Below the pieces are notes generated by a model. That model was not told the DNA's origin, ran no database searches, and worked only from the letters and a program-made list of their open reading frames with translations. Of a stretch of DNA of 11,068 nucleotides, positions 1 through 7,800 are shown in pieces (within the stretch, counting starts at the first letter, position 1; the number at the start of each line of letters is the position of its first letter). Position numbers and translations under genes: made by a program. Source of the stretch: an uncultured Bacteroidales bacterium (GTDB lineage Bacteria > Bacteroidota > Bacteroidia > Bacteroidales > UBA932); assembly GCA_946617545.1 (NCBI GenBank), contig CAMOKK010000024.1:1-11068 (forward strand), read 5' to 3'.

Positions 1-2
1 CC

Positions 3-971
3 CAGGGTATCGGCCTGTTCCGTATCGAGCACATGTTCTATGGCCGCAACAGCGAGCAGCCCCTCAGCAAGCTCCGCAAGATGATTCTCTGCGACACCGA
101 CGAGGAGCGCAAGGCCGCCCTGGAAGAGCTGGAGCCCTTCATGAAGGCCGCCGTCAAGGAGACCCTCCGCGTCATGGACGGCAAGCCGGTGGTGTTCCGT
201 CTGCTGGATCCGCCGCTGCACGAGTTCGTTCCTCAGGGTGAGGACAAGAAGAAGGAGCTGGCCAAGGACCTCGGTATCAGCGTGGCCGAAGTGGAGAAAC
301 GTGGAGAGAACCTCCACGAGGTGAACCCCATGATGGGTCACCGCGGTGTGCGTCTGCACGTGAGTTTCCCGCTCATCGCCGAAACCCAGTACCGTGCCAT
401 CTTCACCGCCACGGCCGAACTCCAGAAGGAAGGCCTGCACCCTCATCCGGAAATCATGATTCCGGTTACCATCAGCGCCCGTGAGCTCAGCTTCCAGAAG
501 GCCATCTGCGACCGCATCAAGGCTCAGGTAGAGGCTCACACCGGCCAGCTCATCGACTACCAGTTCGGTACCATGATCGAGATCCCCCGTGCCGCCCTCA
601 CCGCCGACCGCATGGCCCGCGCCGCGGAGTTCTTCAGCTTCGGTACCAACGACCTTACCCAGATGACCTTCGGCTTCAGCCGTGACGATATCGGCACCTT
701 CATGGGTGACTACCTGGGCAACAAGATCCTGGATGCCGACCCGTTCCAGACCATCGACACCAAGGCCGTGGGCCAGCTGGTGAAGATTGGCGTGGACAAG
801 GGCCGCAGCAAGCGTCCCGGCCTGCAGTGCGGTATCTGCGGAGAGCACGGCGGAGACCCTGCCTCCATCGCGTTCTTCAATACCATCGGCATTGACTACG
901 TGTCCTGCAGCCCGTTCCGCGTGCCCATCGCCCGCCTCGCCGCGGCCCAGGCTGCCATCCAGCAGGCCTAA
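3..971 (+). CDS. ppdK: Pyruvate, phosphate dikinase, C-terminal part (5' end outside window)
   Basis: PPDK interconverts pyruvate, ATP and Pi with phosphoenolpyruvate, AMP and PPi in the cytoplasm. The reading frame is already open at base 3, so the N-terminal nucleotide-binding and phosphohistidine domains lie upstream of the window. What is visible is the PEP/pyruvate-binding TIM-barrel domain, 322 codons. It carries the family signatures GIGLFRIEHMF at its start, NPMMGHRGVRL, IPVTISARELSFQKAICDRI, GTMIEIPRAALTADRMA and SFGTNDLTQMTFGFSRDD. Near the end is QCGICGEHGGDP, whose cysteine (codon 837-839) matches the catalytic acid/base cysteine of the family. The protein ends in the usual VPIARLAAAQA tail, so the C-terminus is intact. 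A strong terminator follows 19 nt after the stop. PEP synthase shares the domain, but the CGEHGGDP and SFGTNDLTQ context is PPDK-like. No damage is seen. Confidence 0.97.
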   Translation, partial: QGIGLFRIEHMFYGRNSEQPLSKLRKMILCDTDEERKAALEELEPFMKAAVKETLRVMDGKPVVFRLLDPPLHEFVPQGEDKKKELAKDLGISVAEVEKRGENLHEVNPMMGHRGVRLHVSFPLIAETQYRAIFTATAELQKEGLHPHPEIMIPVTISARELSFQKAICDRIKAQVEAHTGQLIDYQFGTMIEIPRAALTADRMARAAEFFSFGTNDLTQMTFGFSRDDIGTFMGDYLGNKILDADPFQTIDTKAVGQLVKIGVDKGRSKRPGLQCGICGEHGGDPASIAFFNTIGIDYVSCSPFRVPIARLAAAQAAIQQA

Positions 972-990
972 GCGCAGTTTTGTAAAAGAG

Positions 991-1025
991 ACAGCCTTCC
1001 GCCCCGGGCGGGAGGCTGTTTTTTT
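991..1025 (+). terminator. Intrinsic terminator after ppdK
   Basis: The arms 991-1004 (acagccttccgccc) and 1006-1019 (gggcgggaggctgt) pair over 14 positions with a single G-T wobble, although the innermost pairs must open to form a loop. Seven T residues follow at 1019-1025. This is a strong rho-independent terminator separating ppdK from the downstream unit. Its T-run overlaps the -33 box of the next promoter. Confidence 0.93.
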
Positions 1026-1054
1026 GTCTTTGTCCCAAAATTTCACTAATTTTG
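1023..1054 (+). promoter_or_regulatory. Bacteroidetes-type promoter for the purL-like/phoH/folC/A2M unit
   Basis: A -33 box TTTG (1023-1026) and a -7 box TAATTTTG (1047-1054) are separated by 20 nt. Both match the Bacteroides consensus TTTG / TAnnTTTG exactly. The expected transcription start falls about 4-7 nt after the -7 box, at roughly 1058-1061. That is at or just beyond the first ATG (1059), so either the message is leaderless or translation starts later. The -33 box shares bases with the T-run of the ppdK terminator. Confidence 0.7.
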
Positions 1055-1058
1055 AAGC

Positions 1059-2177
1059 ATGGCCGTAGATTTACTCTTCAGCAGCTACATTCTGGACGGT
1101 GTTTCCATGCCTGTAACGCCCGCCCGCATGCTCCGGGACTGCAGCTCGCAGCCCCTCCGGGAACCGGGGATTTCTCCGGAAACCCTGGCCGATGAACACC
1201 TGGACCTCTCTCCGGACCATTTCCCCTTTGATGAGAAAGACATCCCGAAGTACGCCGTCGCGGTGGAAGGCTTCCGCCGCACATTGCCGCTTCCTTTCGC
1301 AGGGCCCTATACCGCCTCCAAGGTGGCCCAGGCGCTCATTGACGTGCTCTGGTTCACGGGGCATTTCCGTCTGGGCGATCTGAGCCTGAAGGCCGATTGG
1401 AAGTGGAGCCTGAAGGGAATAGGCTACGGCGCCGCTTTCTACGACTCCGTGGAGGCCGCCTGCAACTATGTGGATGCGCTGGGTGTGAAATTGGAGAAGA
1501 TAGGCCTGGGTTCCGGCGCCCCTGCCGTGAACTTCAAGGCCGGCACCCAAGTGGAAGAGGAAGATGCGGACAATGAGGAAGAAGACCTTTACCGGGATAC
1601 CTCCTACCGCACGGCCCATCCCCGGATGAGCCGCCGCCGCAAGGTGCCCGCTTCCATCCAGCCGGAAGCCTCCGACTGGCTCATCTACATCCCCTTCGAC
1701 CCCTGCGACTACCGCTTGGGCGGCTCTACGCTGGCCCAGGCCATGGGCGCCACACCCGCCACGCCGGCCGATGTGGCCGATGCCGACTACTTCATGGACT
1801 GCTACGAAGTGATGCGGGAACTGGTGGAAGACGGGGTGGTGAAGGCCGGTGTCACCGTGGGGGACGGCGGTCTGATGACCGCCCTGAGGGCCATGGCCGC
1901 CGGCGGAACCGGGGCCGATGTCTCCATCTCCGAAATCTCCAAGGCCTACGGCGGGGAACTCCCCGTGCGGGTGCTGTTCTCGGAGGTGCCCGGCGTACTG
2001 GTCCAGATAGCGGACGAAGATTACGACTACGTGGATGCGGAGTTCATCCTCCAGGATGTGGTGTACTTTCCCATCGGCCATCCTGTTCCCGGAAAGGGAG
2101 AAGTGAACCTGCGCCCCCGTATTGAAATACCGCAAATACTTGAATCACTGCTTAATACACTGGAAGGAGAAGACTAA
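1059..2177 (+). CDS. PurL-like protein: isolated second AIR-synthase-type half of FGAM synthase
   Basis: This 372-residue protein resembles only the second AIR-synthase-like half of long-form FGAM synthase (PurL). Residues about 80-160 follow the PurL order, with PYTASKVAQALIDVLW, then ADWKWSLKGIGYGAAFYDSVEA (112-133) where PurL has NWMW...PGEGAALYDA. The PurL segment GKDSLSM is replaced by EKIGLGSGAPA, so that metal/nucleotide-associated motif is lost. Residues 205-372 match the AIRS C-terminal domain: DYRLGGSTLAQ (217-227), VGDGGLMTALRAMA (267-280; PurL has SDGGL) and SEVPGVLVQI (308-317). The ATP-binding first half and the glutaminase domain are absent. An acidic then basic low-complexity insert occupies about 165-200. 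FGAM synthase activity alone is unlikely; a regulatory, structural or diverged enzymatic role is possible. The next gene starts 1 nt after its stop. The start is uncertain: ATG 1059 sits 5 nt after the -7 box, and ATG 1107 (residue 17) is an alternative. Confidence 0.8.
   Translation: MAVDLLFSSYILDGVSMPVTPARMLRDCSSQPLREPGISPETLADEHLDLSPDHFPFDEKDIPKYAVAVEGFRRTLPLPFAGPYTASKVAQALIDVLWFTGHFRLGDLSLKADWKWSLKGIGYGAAFYDSVEAACNYVDALGVKLEKIGLGSGAPAVNFKAGTQVEEEDADNEEEDLYRDTSYRTAHPRMSRRRKVPASIQPEASDWLIYIPFDPCDYRLGGSTLAQAMGATPATPADVADADYFMDCYEVMRELVEDGVVKAGVTVGDGGLMTALRAMAAGGTGADVSISEISKAYGGELPVRVLFSEVPGVLVQIADEDYDYVDAEFILQDVVYFPIGHPVPGKGEVNLRPRIEIPQILESLLNTLEGED
2164..2169 (+). promoter_or_regulatory. 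Shine-Dalgarno sequence of the PIN-PhoH gene
   Basis: AAGGAG lies 9 nt before the ATG at 2179, inside the last codons of the purL-like gene. It is the clearest Shine-Dalgarno sequence in the window and supports 2179 over an earlier in-frame ATG at 2122, which would overlap the upstream gene by 56 nt. Confidence 0.65.
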
Positions 2178-2178
2178 T

Positions 2179-3504
2179 ATGGCCAAAATTTTCGTTTTAG
2201 ACACCAATATTGTCCTGCACGACCACACCGCCATCCGGCAGTTCCAGGACAACGACATCGTGGTTCCCATGGCCGTGGTGGAAGAACTGGACAAGTTCAA
2301 GAAGGGCAACGACGCCCTCAGCTTCAACGCCCGCGCTTTCATGCGCGAGATGAACCAGCTGATGGACCGCAAGCCCAACGGCCAACGGGGCTTCCCGCTG
2401 GGCAAACGCCTGGGCTTCATTAAGTTGGAACCCAACCACCCCTTCGCCCCCAAATTCCAGGACCTTTTCAAGGACGACACCCAGGACCACCGCATCCTCT
2501 CCACCGCCATGTGGGTGCGCGACCATAACCCGGAGCGCTTCGTGGCCCTGGTCACCAAGGACATCAACCTGCGTCTGAAGGCCAAGGCCGTGGGCATGGA
2601 AGCCCAGGACTACCTGAAGGACCGCGTGGACGACGAGGTGATGGTGAGCCTGGAGCAGGAAGTGATTACGGTGGAAGCCTCCTCCGAGGCCACCCAGCGC
2701 CTGGCCTACGGGCAGGACAACTGCATCCCCTGGCAGGAGGTCTCCGAAAAAGAGCCCCGCCCCAACCAGCTGTACAAGTTCCTCTTCGGCGGGGAAACGG
2801 TCTGTGCCCGATACGACGCCTCCCGCAAGGTCATCGGCCTGGTGCGTACCCAGGCGGCCGCCGGCATCCGTCCCCGCAACGACGAGCAGAAATTCGCCCT
2901 GGACGCCTGCCTCAATCCCAAGATTCCGCTGGTGTCCCTCACGGGCGGCGCCGGCACGGGCAAGACGCTCATTGCCCTGGCGGCAGCCCTGGAGCAGGCC
3001 GACGACTACGACCAGATTATCCTCTCCCGGCCCACGGTGGTGCTGGGCGGCCAGGATATCGGCTTCCTCCCCGGAGACCAGAAAAGCAAGATGAGTCCCT
3101 ATATCCTGCCCCTGATGGACAACCTGGAGGTTATCAAGCACTGCTACAAGCCTGGCAGCAAACAGGCCCAGAAACTGGATGCCATGGTGCGGGAAGAGAA
3201 ACTGCTCATCTCCCCCCTGGCCTACATCCGCGGCCGTTCCCTGGGCAAGGTGTACTTTATTGTGGACGAGGCCCAGAACCTGACGCCGCACGAGGTGAAA
3301 ACCATCATCACCCGCTCCGGAGAAGGCACCAAGATGGTGTTCACCGGAGATATCTTCCAGATTGACCAGCCGTATCTGGACCAGTGGAGCAACGGCCTTA
3401 CGCACCTGGGAGAGAAGATGCGCGGGCAGGCTCTCTTTGAGCACGTGTTCCTGCGCAAGGGAGAACGTTCAGAACTTTCGGAAGTGGCGGCCAAGCTGCT
3501 GTAA
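2179..3504 (+). CDS. phoH: PhoH family protein with N-terminal PIN domain (PhoH2/YlaK type)
   Basis: This 441-residue cytoplasmic protein joins a PIN ribonuclease domain to a PhoH ATPase. The PIN domain (about 1-150) has the acidic metal-binding set expected of an active nuclease: FVLDTN (D8), VVEELDKF (E35/E36), QDHRIL (D103) and VTKDINLRLKA (D128). The PhoH domain has Walker A GGAGTGKT (256-263), the family motif RPTVVLGGQDIGFLPGD followed by KMSPYILPLMD, Walker B YFIVDE (359-364) and FTGDIFQID. Known relatives, such as mycobacterial PhoH2, act as RNA helicase plus ribonuclease, so an RNA-unwinding and RNA-cutting role is inferred. The start at 2179 is chosen for its Shine-Dalgarno sequence and 1-nt gap to the upstream stop. 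folC begins 2 nt after its stop, so the three genes are probably co-transcribed and translationally coupled. Confidence 0.95.
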   Translation: MAKIFVLDTNIVLHDHTAIRQFQDNDIVVPMAVVEELDKFKKGNDALSFNARAFMREMNQLMDRKPNGQRGFPLGKRLGFIKLEPNHPFAPKFQDLFKDDTQDHRILSTAMWVRDHNPERFVALVTKDINLRLKAKAVGMEAQDYLKDRVDDEVMVSLEQEVITVEASSEATQRLAYGQDNCIPWQEVSEKEPRPNQLYKFLFGGETVCARYDASRKVIGLVRTQAAAGIRPRNDEQKFALDACLNPKIPLVSLTGGAGTGKTLIALAAALEQADDYDQIILSRPTVVLGGQDIGFLPGDQKSKMSPYILPLMDNLEVIKHCYKPGSKQAQKLDAMVREEKLLISPLAYIRGRSLGKVYFIVDEAQNLTPHEVKTIITRSGEGTKMVFTGDIFQIDQPYLDQWSNGLTHLGEKMRGQALFEHVFLRKGERSELSEVAAKLL

Positions 3505-3506
3505 GC

Positions 3507-4844
3507 ATGGACTACGAGGAACTTATCGGACTAATCTTCAAGCGTTTCCCCTCCGTACAGGGGAACGGCTTCACTCCGGGCAGCTACAAGCCCGGCCTGG
3601 AGCACATGCGTGCCTTTGACCGGGCGCTGGGCTGCCCGTCCCAAAAGCTCCGCACCATCCATATCGCCGGCACCAACGGCAAGGGCTCGGTGGCCAGCAT
3701 GCTGGCATCGGCCCTGGGCTCCTGCGGATACAAGGCGGGGCTCTTCACTTCGCCGCACCTGAACGATTTCCGGGAGCGCATCAAAGTGGGCGGAGAAATG
3801 ATTCCGAAGGACTACGTGCAGGCCTTCCTGACGGAGTGGCTGCCCTGGATGCAGGAGCAAGACCTTTCCTTCTTCGAGATTACCACCGGCCTGGCCTTCA
3901 AGTGGTTCCTGGACCAGAAGGTGGATGTGGCCGTCATGGAAACGGGGCTGGGAGGGCGTCTGGATTCCACCAACATCCTTGAGCGGCCGGAGCTTTGCGT
4001 GGTCACTTCCATCGGCCTGGATCACATGGCGCTGCTGGGAGACACGCGGGCAAAGATTGCCGCCGAGAAGGCCGGCATCTTCAAGGCCGACGTCCCCGCG
4101 CTGGTAGGGGAGAAGGACCCGGAAACGGCCCCCGTCTTTGCAGAAAAGGCGCAGGGGCTCTGCCCCCTTTACTACGCCAGCGAAAGCTTCCCCTCCCTCT
4201 GGGACCGGCACAAGGCCATTTTGGACGATATGGACCTTCCGGCCGATGTCCAGAAGAAGAATCTCCGAACCGTCCTTGTGGCCATAGACCTGCTGAAAAC
4301 CCGCTTCGAGGGCCTTCAGAACGCAGACGCGGTGACAGACGGCATCATCCATGCCGCCGCCCGGACGGGTCTGAGGGGCCGGTGGGAGCGCCTGAGCGAG
4401 CAGCCCTACGTGGTGGCGGATATCGGCCACAATGCGCAGGCGCTGGAATACAATTTCGCCCGCCTGAAAAGGGATGTGGAGAGCGGCCAGTTCTCCTCCC
4501 TCATCATCGTGTACGGCATCATGGCCGACAAAGACCTGGACGCCATCCTGCCGCTGATGCCCGCAGATGCCACCTATATCTTTACGACACCCGCCACGCC
4601 GCGGGCGCTGCCGGCGGCGGAGCTGCTGCAGCGCTTCAACGAGTACCGCCGTGCCCGGGGGCTTCCGGCCCGTTCCTACCTTTCCGGCAGCGTGCGGGAG
4701 GCCGTGCAGATGGCCACCCAGCTGGCGCAGGGGCTCTCTACGCAGCTCAGCCGGAGTGCATCGGCCCCTCCCCAGGAAGTGCCCCCGCTCATCTATATTG
4801 GCGGAAGTGCCTTTGTGGTGGCGGAAGCGCTGCCTTTATTCTGA
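3507..4844 (+). CDS. folC: Bifunctional dihydrofolate synthase/folylpolyglutamate synthase
   Basis: FolC adds glutamate to dihydropteroate (giving dihydrofolate) and extends the glutamate tail of tetrahydrofolates, using ATP, in the cytoplasm. The 445-residue length is normal for the family. Visible motifs in order are the Mur-ligase-type P-loop HIAGTNGKGSV (G55-S61), TSPHLNDFRERI (SPHL at 82-85), ETGLGGRLDSTN (145-156), SIGLDHMALLGDT (H173), and in the C-terminal domain DIGHNAQALEYN (D305, H308) and IIVYGIMADKD. The start lies 2 nt after the phoH stop and has no Shine-Dalgarno sequence, which fits coupling to phoH. The link to the upstream PurL-like gene is suggestive only, since folates supply one-carbon units for purine synthesis. 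MurC/D/E ligases share the fold but not this motif set. Confidence 0.96.
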   Translation: MDYEELIGLIFKRFPSVQGNGFTPGSYKPGLEHMRAFDRALGCPSQKLRTIHIAGTNGKGSVASMLASALGSCGYKAGLFTSPHLNDFRERIKVGGEMIPKDYVQAFLTEWLPWMQEQDLSFFEITTGLAFKWFLDQKVDVAVMETGLGGRLDSTNILERPELCVVTSIGLDHMALLGDTRAKIAAEKAGIFKADVPALVGEKDPETAPVFAEKAQGLCPLYYASESFPSLWDRHKAILDDMDLPADVQKKNLRTVLVAIDLLKTRFEGLQNADAVTDGIIHAAARTGLRGRWERLSEQPYVVADIGHNAQALEYNFARLKRDVESGQFSSLIIVYGIMADKDLDAILPLMPADATYIFTTPATPRALPAAELLQRFNEYRRARGLPARSYLSGSVREAVQMATQLAQGLSTQLSRSASAPPQEVPPLIYIGGSAFVVAEALPLF

Positions 4845-4872
4845 GGCATAGTTATTGAAATGTACCTCTTTT

Positions 4873-7800
4873 ATGAGACGCTTTCTGTTATCTTCCGTGC
4901 TGGCCTTTCTGGCCGGCATCTTAAATCTTGCCGCCATGCCTGACGGTCATGAGCTCACGCAGTTGTGGCTTCAGTACGAGCAGGCTCATCATGCAGACCG
5001 CCCCCAGAAGGAGGCGGAGATTCTCTCGAAAATCAAGACGGAGGCCGCCCGGAGGAAGCTGCCCGCAGACTTCTACGACGCGGCCACGCAATACGTCTAC
5101 ACGGTCCAGCGCCGGGATTGGAAAAAGCGCCCGGAGCTGCTCCAGGGCCTCAAGGCCGACGTGGACCGCTTCAATTTCCCGCTGGTCACCTTCCTCTGGA
5201 TGAAAGAATGGGACGGGGCATCGCCCGAGGCGCTCAAGGCCTATGTCCATGCGCATCCGGACGGCTTTGACGGGCACCATCCGGCGCTGTACCGGGGCGT
5301 GGACCATTATCTGGGGGGTGCCTTGAAGCCCTTCATCGCCTCCGACGCAGAGTATGTCCTCTGGGCCGTGGCCGACTATGACGCCCTTCAGGAAGTGCTG
5401 GCAGGCCGATACCCCGCCGCCGGCATTCTGGAGTATGTGAAGCTGGAGCAGCCCTATAAGAAAGAGGCGCTCACCGCCCTGCGGGATAAATATGAGGGGA
5501 AGGCGCTTGCCCTGTTCCCGGAAGCCCAGCTGCTCTCCCTGACCAAGGAGGAACTGGACCGGGCCAAGGCTCCGTCTTCTTCCTATGAGGCCCTGGGAGC
5601 CGCCTGCCGCCGTTTTGAAGTGCGGCGGAAGGCTTTCAAAGACTCCGAGGCCACTTTGGCCGCCGTCTGCACGCGGGTAGAGCGGCTGCTGGGAAACCTG
5701 CAAGCGCAAAACCTTTCCCTGGAAGTGGATTCCACGCGCGTGAAAGTGCTTTTCCAAAACCTCTACCATGCCAACCTCACGCTGCGGGAGGGAAAGAAAA
5801 CCCTCAAGACCTGGCAGTTGGCCAATCTGACGCGCAGCTACTACCTGCAGGATACCGTGACGGTGGACTTGCCGGGGCTGCCGGACGGAAGCTATACCTT
5901 GGAAGCCGTGAGCGGAGAGCTGACGGCGCAGGAGACATACAGCCAGTACACCCTTTCCCTGGCGTTGAGGCAGGAGGCCGGCGGCCGCACGGTGTATGTG
6001 GCCGATTACAAGAGCGGAAAACCTTTGAAGGAGGTGACGCTGCGCCTGCTCAAAAAGGATGTGGAGGTGGCTTCATCGGCCCTTCGGCTGAATGGCTTCA
6101 CCCCGCTGCCGGCCACTTTTGAGAAGGCTGTGGACGGTCCGGCGTATTACGAGCTGGAGGCCGTGAGCGGGGAGCGCCGCAGCGAGCGCCTTTCGCTGGG
6201 CCGCAAGGACGTGATTTACAAGGAGAAAAGCCGTGTATATTGCCACATTTACAAGGACCGCGGGGCCTATACGCCTGGCGATACGCTCCAGTTCAAGACG
6301 GTGGTGTATGAAGGGACGGCTGCCGAGGGCTTCCAAGTGTGCAAGGGGAAAGCCCTTTCCGTGCTTTTGAAGGACTCCGAGGGAAACCTCGTGGAAAAGC
6401 TTTCCCTGAAGACCGGAGAGTTGGGCTCCGCTTCCGGGCGCTTTGTGATTCCGCACGGCCTCAGGGGCGGTTACTTCTCCCTGGTGGTGGAGAATTTGGC
6501 TACGGATTCTTTCCGTGTGGACGAATTCGTGCTCCCTACCTTCGATATTCAGTTTGAGAAACCTCAGGAACTGTATCTTGCGGGCTGCTCCGTGCCGGTG
6601 CAGGGAGTGGTGAAGAGCTATTCCGGGCACAGCCTGGGCGGTGCGCGTGTGAGCGTGGCCGTTACCCGCTATGGAAGCGAGGTGTATACGGAGGAGCAGG
6701 CGCTGGGGGCCGACGGCGGTTTCCTTTTTGCTTTTGAGGCTGCTCAGACCGGCTATTACCATGCCTTGGTGAAGGTGACGGACGCCACCGGCGAAACCTT
6801 GGAGGCCGGCACCGGCTGGTACATTGGCGAGGATTTGCGGGTTGATGCCACCCTTCAGGATATCTTGGAGGCCGATTTGGTGCTGGCAGAGGGCCGATGG
6901 ACCCCCGTTACCGGAACGCTTGCCCCGAAGGTGGTGCTCCAGGCCCGGAACGCCGGGGGAGAGCCGGTGCCGCTGCCGGTGCAGTTTGAGCTTTACGGAG
7001 CCGGAAAGCTGGTGGCTGCCGGTTCCCAGCCCTCCGGCGAAGCCTTGGAATTGAATCTTCCGCAGCCCGGTCTGTATACCTTGAAAACCTATGTGAGCGC
7101 CCCTAAACCGGATGGCAGCCTGGCCGAAGGCAAGGGCGAGGAGCAGCTTTTCTGCGTGCTTCCTTCTGCCGCGGCCGTTGGGGCGGAGGTAAAGCGCGTC
7201 TTTATTCCGGGAGCTCTGGAAGTGGCGGCCGGAAAGGGCATCGAGGCCCGTGCAGGCAGTGGTACGGGCCCCATTTATGGCATCGCCACACTCTTCGGGG
7301 AAGACCGGGAGGTGCTTTCTTCGCAGATGTTTGTGACAAAGAAGGGGAGTGTGGAGCTTCTGTCCTTCCCTTATGAGGCCGATTATCCGGACGCGGTGCG
7401 CCTGATGGTGTTCTATTTCCGCGACGGCGAGGCTGTCCGCATGGAACGGGTATACCGCCGGGAGAAGGACCGCTATGCCCTGCCGCTCTCCTTCACCCGT
7501 TTTGAAGACAAGACCTATCCCGGAACGCAGTACAGCCTTACCCTGCGCACAGCCCCCGGGACAGAGCTGCTGGTGGCGGCCTGGGACAAGAGCCTGGATG
7601 CCGTCCAGGACAATTACTGGCCCGTGGTGAATCTCCGGGACCATGAGGTGGCCTGGATTCCCCTGAATTCCGTCTGCGGGCATATTTCTTCTTCCATCCG
7701 CTGGGGCCGGCCCATGTTCAAGGCAACAACGGCCACCCGCGGGGCCGTGATGCTGAATGCCAGCGCAGACCGCATGGAGGTTATGGAGGATGCAGTGGCC

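Noticed and set aside
1071..2135. Long open frame on the minus strand opposite the purL-like gene (similar ones at 2197-3444, 3531-4430 and 6073-7995)
   Set aside because: These mirror GC-rich plus-strand codons, have His/Gly/Arg-rich sequences with no recognisable domain, and each lies opposite a well-supported gene.
2122..2178. Earlier in-frame ATG for the PIN-PhoH gene
   Set aside because: It would overlap the upstream gene by 56 nt and add 19 residues before the PIN domain's first strand; ATG 2179 has a good Shine-Dalgarno sequence and gives the normal PIN start.
4838..4850. attctgaggcatag near the folC stop, resembling the start of the repeat unit at 9245
   Set aside because: Only eight bases (attctgag) plus a loose catag match; the second half (gcgaagaatct) is missing, so it is probably chance.
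4855..4872. TTG start for the A2M-like gene
   Set aside because: It would put MKCTSF before an already complete signal peptide; ATG 4873 gives the standard MRR plus hydrophobic core.
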